This document shows, one piece after another, positions 48,130 to 59,771 of a stretch of DNA of 64,000 nt. Numbering within the stretch: position 1 is the first letter of the stretch; every line of letters starts with the position of its first letter. The stretch is from Aquila chrysaetos chrysaetos (Eukaryota > Chordata > Aves > Accipitriformes > Accipitridae), in contig NC_044005.1 in NCBI RefSeq assembly GCF_900496995.4, positions 31,880,363 to 31,944,362 of the forward strand, in the 5' to 3' direction. The notes under the pieces were generated by a model. That model saw only the letters and a list, made by a program, of their open reading frames with translations. It did not search any database and was not told where the DNA came from. The position numbers were made by a program, and so were the translations under genes.

Positions 48130-51100
48130 GATAAAATTAAATTATATCATATGAAAGAAGAATAATTAAAATGATAAACAGCATGCCATTTTAAAAGCTT
48201 TGCAAGAGGGTATCTTTCATAATATATTAAATTCCTTGATTTATAGATTAGGATCAGGTAGGAATTAGTCTGGAAAAAGTTTTATGATGGTCTGAAACCA
48301 TTCTACAGTTAAACAGAAATGTAACAGATTGCATGCAGAGGAGTATTCACCAGTGATGTCAAGCCTCTCTAGCACGTATGCCCTTCTCTAAGGTTGTTTG
48401 CCAATACTTCCTGTACTTGCTTTCATATTTCAGCTAATAGGTAAAATAAACCTTAAATATAGTCTACACTGCAAAATAATAAAATGAGGCCTCTGATCTT
48501 ATTACAATCTTCTGGAATCTATAAAATAAAATAATAGTGATATTCACATGAACCTGTTTCACATGGATCAATTTTGACCTTTTGTGTATGATTAATCTAA
48601 AACAAGAAACCAAGAAAAAAAATCTGCTCTTTTGCAATAATAGGGGAATCTCCCCACTGAACCCAAGTAAATGCTTAAAAAATGCTTCAATTATTTGCAG
48701 GTATCTAATTTTTCACACTTCTGCAGATTTAAAAAGACAGCAGGAAGCCTAAAAGACTAAAGGCTGAGGTTCTGTAGCACCCCATTTTCAATTCTGCAAG
48801 ATTTCATTCTGATAGAAAGTGTAACCGCTTTAAAATATCCAATGTTAATAGTGGTAACACAGGCAATTCAGGTATTTAGAGCTCTCAGCATTTGTGTCAA
48901 AACACAACACACAGTGTTAACAAAGCACTCTGCAGTTACTGGATAGAAACACTGGGTAGTTATCCACTGTAGGTACAATGACTTCAGATCTGTGACTTCT
49001 GGGTAGCAACAGATCCTTACTGGAGGTTCATTTTCTTCCCTCTGTCTCCTACAGTTAGAACTTCGTCATCCTTTATCTACATGCACACCATAAATTCCAG
49101 TTCTTACCACATTTGGTGTCCTCATTCAGCATCACTTAAAAGATTGTTCTAAAGGTATGCCCCTATGTATTCAGAGGAGCTAAAAGCTCCTCCTAAAAAT
49201 CATCAGATTACTGATTCATGAAACGACAGCTAAACTGAGATAAGATTTACAGCCACATAAAGCCAGCTCTGCCAATAAACTCACCCACACAAACACAGAT
49301 GTGTCATGATTGGGAAATACAGCATTAAAAAAATGATTATTTAGCATTACATACACCATGGTTTTGATGGTCTTTCTAGTGATAGGTAAAATCTTATGCA
49401 GTGTCACCTTAAAATAAAGGGAGAAGTTGAGGTGATGTTTGGGAAACAGAAAATTAGATGTCTGTTCATAAGACTAAGCCTGAACTTACCTTTCAAATGT
49501 TGTTTCTAACATTTTTCTTTATTTTGACCATTTATACATGAAACAAGAACATTATACAAGATTTTCACTGCAATATCTGTCATGATACCCAAGCTTTTCC
49601 TGAGTGCTTACAGTTGCCTCAGAACTCAGTTAAGCACTTGAACTTTTATTCCTTTTATTCTTTTCAATGCTGTTTCTTTACAGTGTATTAATCTATTACC
49701 AACTTTGCAACATTTTGCATCTCATTTTGTTGTTTTCACATAACTAAATATCTTCCTACCTAAACTGATGCAGAAAAATTCCCATTGTTCATTTTACACA
49801 GAAAAGCAGATTATTTATGCTCTGATGCATTTCCATTTCAACCCTGGTTGCTCTCATTTTTTATCTGCTTTACAGCCCTAGTAAAAAAAAGTCTTTGTGA
49901 TCCACAACTGTAAATTAAGTTTAAATAGATTGAATCCAGCCAAAAAAACCTCTAAAGATGTTCAGCTATAGAGGTTCAGTCAAATAAGCAATTCTCATAC
50001 TCTTGAAAAGATGAAGACAAACAATATTTAATCTATTAAAGATTCAAAAAAGCCTGTGCAGGATTCAAATGCAAATATGGCATATTACTGCACACAACTA
50101 TGCATGATCATGCTGGGTTCATATTGGCTATGATATGGAGGACAGTTGGTAAAACAATAGCTTAACAAATGTGTCAGCTTAATGCAATGGTCAGAGGTCC
50201 TGTTGTTATCCATGACTCATAACAGTAGCAAACATGAAACACCTAGTCTATACAGCTTCAGAGAACTCACCATGGTTATTCATAATAGCGTGTACTCATT
50301 ATCAAGCTTGCAATGTGTTTAGTTTGGTCTCAAAGCTTTTGTTTTGATGGATGCACTTTGGTCTCATAATGTTGAAATCCTAGCTCAAACTTTCTGATGT
50401 TCCAACTATCCCACTCATTGTGTATGCCTTGCAGAGGAGAAAAAGTAGGTGACACAAAAGGAAAATGAACAGATATCAAGATGTGACATTCTGAATGCAA
50501 AGAACTTTATTAAGCACAAAAGTTTGGACAAAAACTTCCTAATGCTACTTCAAGGGCAAAGTGAGATTCATACTTTTCCATTGACAAGCTGAAAGTATCC
50601 TTGAAACCCATCAAAGCTAAAGCCTGTTACACTGATTGAATTTGAACCTACTCTATTAACCTTTGACAAGAGCGAATATTCAATTGAATAGAGGTAATTT
50701 TATTGTGCTTGGTGCACAGTTATAGAAGAGTAAGAGTACTCAAAAAAAAAAACCCCAAACCCAAAAAACCACCGGTAAACTCTAGCTGCAGCATAATAAC
50801 TTTTTGCTACAAAATTTCTAATGTCCTAAGATTTTCTCATTTTTCTTAAATTTAAGAATACAATGTACCAGAATTATATTTTTTACTGCTTTCTGGAGAT
50901 TTTTACTTAAAAAATCTTTTAGATAAAGCAAGCACAAAATAAAAACTTGTAGAGGTTGGTTGTAGAGTGAACATGATTTACTAGACTTCTTATTCACAGA
51001 CACATTGGATACTTTCAACACAAATGAGAACATTCAAATTATGTAGCAAGACTTCGTACCACTCTTAGTACCCTTTTCTGAAAATCTACTGTAATTAGTC

Positions 51101-51262
51101 TTCTGTAATGCATATGAAACCTAAAAGACAACATAACAGGCAGATGGTGAGTTGTCATCTGTTTTGCCTAATGGCCAAAAGTTACAAAGGCCTATTATAC
51201 TGCTTAATCGCACCCCTTTAAATGACTTTCTGAGCCAGCACCAAATATTTAATGTTCCCATC
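48130..51262. other. AT-rich sequence, no gene seen
   Basis: There is no recognised gene, transposon or RNA gene. An A-run leading into an A/C-rich stretch lies at 50741-50772. Short open frames (49216-49407 and 50818-51033, minus strand) show no family features. Confidence 0.6.
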
Positions 51263-51999
51263 CAGGGTCAAGCTAAACTACTTGTGGGATGAAGGGCTTG
51301 AGAGCAGCCCTGCAGAGAAGGACTTGGGGGTACCGGTGGATGAAAAGCTGGACATGAGCTGACAATGTGCGCTCGCAGCCCAGAAAGCCAACTGTATCCT
51401 GGGCCGCATCAAAAGCAGCGTGGCCAGCAGGTCGAGGGAGGTGATTCTGCCCCTCTACTCTGCTCTGGTGAGACCCCACCTGGAGTACTGCGTCCAGCCC
51501 TGGGGCCCCCAACATAAGAAGGACATGGACCTGTTGGAGCAGGTCCAGAGGAGGGCCACAAAGATGATCAGAGGGATGGAGCACCTCTCCTATAAGGAAA
51601 GGCTGAGAGAGTTGGGTTTGTTCAGCCTGGAGAAGAGAAGGCTCCAGGGAGACCTTATTGGGGCCTTTCAGTACTTAAAGGGGGCTTATAAGAAAGATGG
51701 GTACAGACTTTTTAGCAGGGCCTCTTGCGATAGGACAAGGTATAATGGTTTTAAACTAAAAGAGGGTAGATTCAGACTAGATATAAGGAAGGAATTTTTT
51801 ACACTGAGGGTGGTGAAACACTGGAACAAGTTGCCCAGAGAGGTTGTAAATGCCCTATCCCTGGAAACATTCAAGGTGAGGCTGGACAGGGCTCTGAGCA
51901 ACCTGATCTAGTTGAAGATGTCCCTGCTCATTGCAGGGGAGTTGGACTAGATGACCTTTAAAGCTCACTTCCAACCCAAACTATTCTATGATTCTATGA
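51263..51999 (+). mobile_element. CR1 LINE fragment, 5'-truncated, plus strand
   Basis: CR1 similarity starts at about 51263, inside the reverse transcriptase gene downstream of the catalytic box. It runs through the end of the coding region (TAG at 51909-51911) and the complete 3' untranslated region with its GGACTAGATGACCTTTAAAG block, and ends in two exact octamers ATTCTATG (51983-51990 and 51991-51998). It belongs to a different subfamily from the copies at 22631 and 54541, judging by its C-terminal end and tail. No target duplication is evident, as is usual for CR1. The flanking sequence is ordinary AT-rich DNA. Confidence 0.96.
51264..51911 (+). pseudogene. CR1 reverse transcriptase, C-terminal fragment with a stop
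   Basis: The reading frame of the element can be followed from the 5' break to TAG at 51909-51911. An in-frame TGA at 51360-51362, where CR1 relatives usually have an arginine codon, breaks it. Downstream the frame is open for about 182 codons, with CR1 motifs such as [28 protein letters not shown] (here QVQRRATKM), [15 protein letters not shown] and [10 protein letters not shown]. The catalytic FADD box is already missing. The open frame on the opposite strand at 51273-51584 is a shadow. Confidence 0.92.
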
Positions 52000-54540
52000 C
52001 TCTACAAACTGGGGCTGTTTTAGTGGAGCACTGTCTCTCAGCTGGCTTAAGGGAGAGTTGTGCTTTAGCTGGAAAGAACTACCTCAGACAATCTCAAAAG
52101 TTTCTAGTTCTTGGCTCACCTGGTAGATTAAGATTTTGTGGAATAACTGTAAATAAAGGAAAAGGACAGCAAAGGGAAACTGTAATAAGGAAAGAAGTCA
52201 AACTGGACAGGAACAATAAAGGAACTTGAACTTTATTAGTCTACATTCTGCAGGGAAAAAAAAAATATTAGTGATAACATTACTTCCAATTCTCATCCTG
52301 CAAGCTAGCAGGTGTCTGTACGAATGCCAGCGTGAGAAAGGATTTTGTTCTTTGTTGTCCTCCTATTATATTTTTCTATTCTGTGACAGTTAAGTCTTGT
52401 CTTTATGAGTTCTTTGCTAAACTTGCTATTGCTCTGCTCTCCAGGAAAGCCTCCTTCCTGAGGACAAGAATCAATGAACCACACAGACCTAGTCTTCATT
52501 AGGTGGAAAATCTCATGCTCCTACCTGATAAACTGTGGGATTCAGCCACTACACACACACAAGCATGAGCAGGGCTATTGCTTAAAAATCTATAAAGAAT
52601 TAATATAAAATACAGTGGAGTTTTTAATTACAACAAGTTCTGAGGAAAAAAAAAGCAGTTATGTTCACAGGGGAAGAAAAATGCTATTTCAACTATTACT
52701 GTTACTTATGGAAATCTGAAAAAAGGTCTACATTATCTACATTTAAAAACTCCTCTCATGATATAGCCCAGTAACTGAACTGGGTAATCCAAAACTTGCC
52801 AAGACCAAAGAAAATCTATTCCTGATTTTAACAGGTTCTGAATTAGTAAATATATGCAGATGTGAGGGCTGCTGGGTTTTGAAAATTAACATGGTAACTT
52901 CTATTCCTCACTTTTTATGAACGACAGCCCCACATCTTACCAGTTAAACCACTGCGGTGATTAGCAAGTAATGGCTGAGTACCTTTGATTTTTACATTTC
53001 AGATTGAATTAGCAGCAACAGATAATCTGGCCTATTTGACACCAGTCTCCTAACTACAAGCCAAGAAATTTAAACTTAAACTGTAAGAACCTCAGCATAA
53101 ATCATGACAACCAAGGAAAAGAAATGTATCTTTTCCTGAAGGACAGTGCATGTGCTGAATGCCTAATCCCGCCAGTGGACGTCCCTTTAAACCTTACAGA
53201 ACAGGAATGATTCATTTGCTGGACTAGTGCCTGTTGGTACTTACCAGCTTTGCCCTCATGCTGCAACAGCAACAGAGATTCTCCACCTGGCTGGGGCAGC
53301 ATGGACACAGGGAAGGTAAGTCGGCCTCACAGGGAGTGATTTGTGTCACTTTGTGGTCTGCTTTAAAGTTTCTTTCAGGTCCTACCTAGCATGTATGAGT
53401 CCTCTCTGTCTCAAAAGCTAGTTCTAACAATCTAACAAAACATAGTTTTACTGAATACAAAAATGAGCCTCCTCAGTGGGCTGAAGGGTTTTAAGTAACC
53501 GTGTGACTGAATCTCAAGACCAGAGGCCGTTCAGGGTCCTGTCACCAGCTGCATAGCTGAAATTGTAAAGGTACAAAATGAGTAGGTAAGTTTTCACTTT
53601 TGTCCCAAGTAAAAATTTCTTAAATAAATAGTAAGAAACTGTTCACAGAATGTTTAGCATATATCTGCAGTTTCATGATTTAAATGTCTTTTTCAAGCTG
53701 CAGAGACAGATATATATACACAGATAATATATATATATAAAAAATTATAATTGTTTAACAGGTTCCAGGACATGTTTATTGGCTGAGGGGGAAGGAAGGA
53801 AGAAGGGGAGAAAAATGAGGAAAGGGTTCATGACATTGTCCGATTTTTTCCTTTCTGCAATAATCATTAGTGTGACAATGTCTCATTAGAGGCTTATCAC
53901 TTAGCTGTTAAAATGCACAGGCACTAGAACCAACACATAAAGTACATCTCAATACAAGTTATTAAAAAAAGTTTTCAATTATAGTAAATTAAATCAGTTT
54001 AGTGAGAAGGTGTTAGAAAAAGAAACGTAATTTATCTGATTGTGTACTCTTGTTCCTGCAGTACTTTGGGAGCTGGCGTCTTTAAGATGGCAACATATTC
54101 ATTAGAGTATGGAAAAAAAAAGTGTTCAAATTGATATTTGAAGCAAAGACTCAGATTTCTTGGTCACACCTTTATTATCATTCCACTTCTCCAAATTTTA
54201 TTTTCTTGTGTGACATGTATTGTAAAGAGAAGCTGTAATGCTACTCAATAAAATTAAAAGGCTTCCTCATCTTTTGTAAAACTTCGCCCAGTAAAAAAAG
54301 TACAATGAAAATTGATCACTTAACCACTGTGTTATTGAACTACTGTGTATGCACGGTCACACTTGAAGCTAATACACTTGAAAATGGATGGATATCCATA
54401 TTTATGTTCTTATCGGGGTAAGCTGATATAGTTGTATTCATTTCAGTGGTATGCCCAAAGTTGGATTTACGAATTCTAACAGTCACTTACAGAGAAAATA
54501 GGGAATGTCTCAGAAAAAAGGAAAAGAACAGAAAACCTAA
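52000..54540. other. AT-rich sequence, no gene seen
   Basis: I see no gene or assigned repeat. An A-run lies at 52256-52265. A TA-rich run (about 53709-53745) mixes CA and TA steps and could be a short unstable dinucleotide tract. Open frames of 60-90 codons near 51951-52499 and 53102-53308 are unrecognised. Confidence 0.6.
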
Positions 54541-54928
54541 GAATAGAATAGAATAGAATAGAATAGAATTAGGACTAGACTATTTCAGTTGGAAGGGACC
54601 TACAGCGATCATCTAGTCCAACTGCCTGACCACTTCAGGGCTGACCACAAGTTAGAGCATGTTATTGAGGGCATTGTACAAATGCCTCTTAAACACTGAC
54701 AGGCTTGGGGCATCAACCACCTCTTTAGGAAGCCTGTTCCAGTGTCTGACCACCCTTTTGGTAAAGAAGTGCTTCCTAACGTCCAATCTAAACCTCCCCT
54801 GGTGCAGCTTAGAACCATTCCCACATGTCCTGTTGCTGGATCCCGGGGAGAAGAGATCAGCACCTCCCTCTCCACTTCCCCTCCTCAGGAAGCTGTAGAG
54901 AGCAAAAAAGAGGCACTTCCCCCTCACT
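54541..54928 (-). mobile_element. CR1 LINE fragment with (GAATA)n tail, minus strand
   Basis: The element is read on the minus strand. Its 3' end carries five GAATA units plus GAATT (54541-54570 as seen on the plus strand), instead of the ATTCTATG octamer of the other CR1 copies. A 3' untranslated region follows (about 54571-54651), then the end of the reverse transcriptase frame. CR1 similarity fades at about 54910-54928, giving a 5'-truncated copy of under 400 bases. It shares its 3' untranslated end with the tiny copy at 29761-29803, so both probably belong to one subfamily, one whose tail tends to form pentamer repeats. Confidence 0.94.
54652..54927 (-). pseudogene. CR1 reverse transcriptase, extreme C-terminal fragment
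   Basis: The minus-strand frame is open for 91 codons to a TAA at 54652-54654. After a poorly matching start, it shows the CR1 C-terminal pattern: ALYSFLRRGSGEGGADLF, then LHQGRFRLDVRKHFFTKRVV, then RHWNRLPKEVVDAPSLSVFK. Only the part downstream of the polymerase core remains. Overlapping frames on both strands (54609-54875, 54659-54898 and 54742-55092) are shadows. Confidence 0.9.
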
Positions 54929-57900
54929 TTTTAAGCTTTCTTCAGTGGTGTTTAAATAAGGTGGCTGTGTGTTTCTTTGCAACATTTGCTCAGGTGAGTG
55001 GAATTCCAAGATGTGGCAGCTCTGTCCAGATGTGCAGGCTAAAAGCATTTGATAAATACATCTGCTGCATCTTTCAGCATAGGAGCAATTAATAGTATTA
55101 GTATGTAGTAATCATAATCAGAGTTCACAGAATACCACATTAATGTGCACAGGGGAAACGTAAGACTTCTTGCAGTGCTGTTGTTTCAAATAGACTAGGG
55201 CAAGAATGTTAAACTTTTTCTAAGGGGATAGTTGAGTTTCCTCCCAGCTGGGGATGAATTCAGGTTTGCTCTCAATTCTTAGTGACAAGCCTAGTGATTA
55301 AGGAAGATATCAGACTTTAAGTTTTTGTTGTTACCTTCGTTCAGTGCCTTCATGCCACATGCAAGGAAAAGGGTTCCTTTTAAGAGTTACAGTTTTCTCT
55401 ACTTTTTCTGTACCTGCTACTTTCTTCTCTCAATTCTTTTATGTTTGTTTCTGTCCTAATTCAGTCCTCCTTTCTATATTTTATTCAATGAAAAAGTCTT
55501 AATATCTCCCAACAGTTTCACCTCCTTTCCTTCTGTGATATGTACACTAAAATAATCACTTCGAAGACAGTGAATATGGTTGCTAACAGAACATAATCAG
55601 GCTTTAGAGCTAAATATCACAATGAGATTAATGACAGATGGGAAATGCTCATACATTGCAGTCATGGTTTCAGTCTGTCTGCAAACACAGTTTGCATTAC
55701 TTTATGTTTTGTTTTGAAAAAACCTCAACAGCTTGGATTTCTTTTTAAGGTTAAGGTTAAAACCTATGAAATCTGAATATACCGTTGCGTCAATATTGAA
55801 GCAAACCAAAGAAGCACGTATGTCCTGTAGGATGGGTTTCTGATTTTTCTCAGCTGAAAGCTCAAGCCAGAGATGTAGGTTGTTTGGTTTGGTTTTTTTT
55901 TTTCCACAGTCAGTAATAGTAAAAAATCCTTGGTTTACCATGTTCATGTCAGATATATAACACTTCTATTTTTCTGAAACACTGGCATTTTCCATCAGAG
56001 GCAGGCCTGCACACCATTAAGATACTTAATCTGGAACTTCTAGGGAGAGAGGTCAAGCATGAGCCTAGGTGCCCGGCAGAAGGCAGGCAGGTCCTCAGGG
56101 ATGGCTTTGGCTCTGTTGTACTCAAAGCCATCCATATTGCTTGGCCTGCTGTGCTCTTCACAACTTGCCTCAAGAAAGCTTTCATACCATGTGTAGAAGC
56201 ATAATCATACTGCCTTCCAGGCCACCTTCACATAGGTAACTTCTTTTTTCTGCACTCATTGCAGATGTCTCTACACATCTGTCTCTATTGCCCCAGTCCT
56301 TCCTCGCCTGGGTGAGAAAGATTTCTCTCACTCTTCCCTTGTTCCATCATCAGGATTTACAGTGGGCAGCCTACTAATGCAAAATCCTGCATTTTACTAT
56401 AAAGGTTAGTCTTAAAACAGTCAGAGCTCAAGTCTCTTCACTAGTATCAGTAAGTGGATTTAAAACAAACAACTACACCAATTCTTGGTAGTGTTTGATC
56501 ACACATGATATGCCTGTTAACACATGATGTACTGCGTTGCTGTTCAGAAAGCAATGTGTGTGACATGCAACAGATGCCCCATACCCAACTTCACAAATGT
56601 CTAAGTGGCTGCCTAGGCCCAGATACATCTATTGCTTTGCAGCCTTTGAGAAGAATTACTAAAGGGGTCCAAGATGACATAGCAGCCACTGGCAAGTGTG
56701 CATGGACTTATGTTGGAAGGCAGAACCTTGAGATCAGTGCTCATTTTTCTGCAGAGCTCTGCCGGACTGCAGGAAAAGAGAGTTCTAGCAAGTCCTGATG
56801 AGATGAAGAGGGAGAGAAGCCAACCTGTCTCCTTTAGTAAGCTGCTAAAAGTTCTTCCTTGCTAGGGCTGCTGGAGTTTTATTCTTATAACATTATACAG
56901 GGAATGGGCATATGGGTTTAATACTCTTAGAAAGATCATAAGATCTCTCCAAAGTCATAAGAAGAGGTCCTTTAAGGGTAGCTAGCATGTCTTACGTTCT
57001 TAGTGCATATTGCAGGGTTAAGAAATCAGCATACTCTATCCTTTATGGCTACAGAGATCACATGGGTAGGATTTCCCCTCAAGAGAAATATTTAGTTCAT
57101 CCCAGAATGGAGCTTGTGTGCACATTAACATCTATGCAGCATGAACAATAGTGGATTAGGACCCTGGCATTAAACAGGGAGTGGGCCAATGTGACAGTAT
57201 AAACATATCTTTTGAGTCTGCAACATTCAGTAACATTCCACAATTCTTCTCTTCCATCTTGTCCAAATGAGCTTCTCTTGGCTTGAAGCCATTTCTCCAT
57301 GATAATGTCAATGGCTTTAGCAATGCTAAACAGGCTGTGCCTGTTATCTTCACATCTTTTTTTTCAGTTTTTCATTGTTACAGCTGCTCAGCCAAACCGC
57401 CAACAATTTATTTCCCACAAACTAAATTGAGCCAATAACATTGTAATCCAGTATAAATAGAGAAGCAATTGATTCCAATTAGGCAAAAGTTTCAGTGTTT
57501 CTAGGCTTGCAGCCAGTTTGTGGTTTATGAAATTTAACTAAGTTACAGCTTAATCAGTTTGCCACTAAAAAACAAATTCTAGCCAACAATATCCTGATGA
57601 TGAAGGAGGAGCATAAGGAATGGATAAGAAGATCTTAGTGATGATTTTTTACAGCAGCCATACCCAGCCATTGACAGTAGGGACTCACAAAACCAAGAAC
57701 TCTACCATTCCCTATGTGAACAGACAGTTGCAAAATGTCAACCAGCAGACACAAAAAGTCACAAAGAGGTCTGTCTTGTTGTTGACTCACAGTTACTTCA
57801 ATGTGGAAAAGAAAGCAGCAAGGCAGACAATGCTCATGCAAGTATGGTCGAAGGCTTGCCCTGTAGTTAAGGGAATCAATACATTTAGAAAGCTATGGCA

Positions 57901-59699
57901 AATCATTCAAATCCTGAAAGATAAGAACGTATTATATTGGTGCTGGAAGCCCAAGAAAAAGTGAAAGAGTCTAAGTGTTTTAGAATCAACAGAGATACAA
58001 ATATGTAAATGAAAGTTTAATGTTAATGAAGTTAGGGAAAACTGAATAACTCCTGATGATACTCTTGAAGAACCATACTGTATACTCTAATGTTTACACT
58101 ATTACAGAATACAAACAATGCTTTTCAGATTATAATATGGGCAACACTGTTGGCATAACAGCTGGATAACAATTAGAAAGTATGGGGATTATACTCACAG
58201 AAACTTAATTATGATAACTTTACTAATAGAGAAAAATCCAACTGAAAGTGCTCTTCCTTCATAGCTGTTTTCCACCATACTAGTCTTGAAGATTATAAAA
58301 AGATTTACAGGATAGGCTGTGTGAAGTTTAAAAGGATTGCTCTAATAGCCAGTACATTATAAAGAATTTGAAAATAGTTTAGTCCAGTCAACCCATCTCC
58401 TGATTTTTTTGTAGTTGTGTATTTGTCTGGTGCTTAGTATTTCTCTCTTCCTCTTCCTGTTAACCTGAGAAAGACACTCAAACATCAGATCCAAAGTGGA
58501 ACTCAACAGTTAAAGTGACAGTTAAAGATATTTGTAAAATGCAGACAGAAAAGGGAATCTTCAAGCCCAAAGACAAGATTTGTGAAGGCAACAAGGTTGT
58601 CCTGCTTTGTTCAGTGTGTGGTTAGGACTTTCATTTAGCAGACAGAAGACCTGGGAAATCAGCCCTGCATCTAAGCAGCCCACTCTCATTTCTCTTGTTC
58701 TGTGCACAGAGAACAGGCACAGAGATTATAAGGCATTCTGGGTGGATATGTGGCGATATGTGGATCAATAGTTTTGTGATTGTTGGACCAAGAAGAGAAA
58801 ATCGGAGGGTTAAGTCTATCACTTAGTGATCAGAAGTGTTTGCAGTGCCATGGAAAGTCAGGTGTGAACATATATCCACATTAAAGCAAAAAAGAGAAAA
58901 AGAAAATGACTGAGAGCTTCATCTAAGATTGCCCAGGACCCTCAGAATTGGTCCATGTTCCAGAGACCTCTATTCAAAGTATAATTCCAAAGAGGGCAGA
59001 ATGAAGATTGAAAAATATGTTGCCTACCCCTGAATGGATCATCAGTTCTACTATAACACTGCAGTTCGTCTTTCCTCATTTAAAAAAGGATTGATCAAAT
59101 CTAATCAACTCACAGCAGACCAGAACTAACACAGAGATAAATATCTAGGTCCTGTGTGGCTCATAATAGCCAAGATAAAGCCCCAGTTGGCTTGCTGGCT
59201 TCTATGAATCTGGTTCAACTACGTACTGCAGAGATTGCTTGTATGCTGAACTCAACTGAGAGCTAAAGGCTGCAGTTGCCTATGTCTGTTCTTTACTAGT
59301 GTAAGTCTCATTTTCACAGCCTCCATCTCTAAACAAGTTCTAGTGGGTTCTGGAGTTCTTCAGCGCTGGTGAAAATTGTGATTAAACTCAGCAGAAGAAA
59401 TGAGAATAAGTAAATATGATATAATGCCAAAGACATGAGAAATTGAAAAATAGCAAGAAAATTATTTCTGTTCATGAAATGAAATCGTTGCAGCCTCAGG
59501 CAGAATTTAGAATACAGGTTGGTGAGCATTTGTAGTAAAGAGCTTATCTGAAAAATATAATTTATCATAAATTCATTCTTTCATATAATTCATCATAAAA
59601 CTATTTATAAATTTATCAAAGAGTTTAGCCAAAATAAAATTTCACCTTAGCTTCACAAGACTAATAAGGAGTGATGATATATTTCTTTTTGCCTAACAG
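54929..59699. other. Mostly AT-rich sequence, no gene seen
   Basis: No gene is recognised. 55950-56800 is somewhat richer in G+C and holds two unrecognised open frames (55949-56185 minus, 56505-56798 plus). At 57432-57436 and 57452-57459 a CCAAT and a TATAAATA box are spaced as in a core promoter. A 114-codon plus frame (57620-57964) begins about 160 bases downstream, with a favourable start context, but has no recognisable domain. Confidence 0.5.
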
Positions 59700-59771
59700 C
59701 CTGGTATGTGGGAAAGGAAGGGACAAATTTCCTTTGAGCAAAGAATTCATGTTCATCCTGGGGTCCTGAAG
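59700..59771 (+). other. Candidate internal coding exon, 72 nt
   Basis: On the plus strand, a branch-point-like GACTAAT (about 59658-59664), a pyrimidine-rich tract with ATTTCTTTTTGCC, and CAG at 59697-59699 are followed by 72 nt and then AAG|GTAAGA at 59769-59777. Of the three frames only phase 0 is open, for exactly 24 codons, beginning PGMWERKGQISF; the other two hit TGA. The length is a multiple of three, so it could be skipped or included without changing frame. I do not recognise the peptide, and no partner exon was identified, although another short acceptor/donor pair frames 59822-59860 only 50 nt further on. A chance pseudo-exon remains possible. Confidence 0.3.

Noticed and set aside
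54742..55092. 116-codon plus-strand frame
   Set aside because: It is mostly antisense to the CR1 fragment at 54541-54928 and runs into unique flanking DNA.
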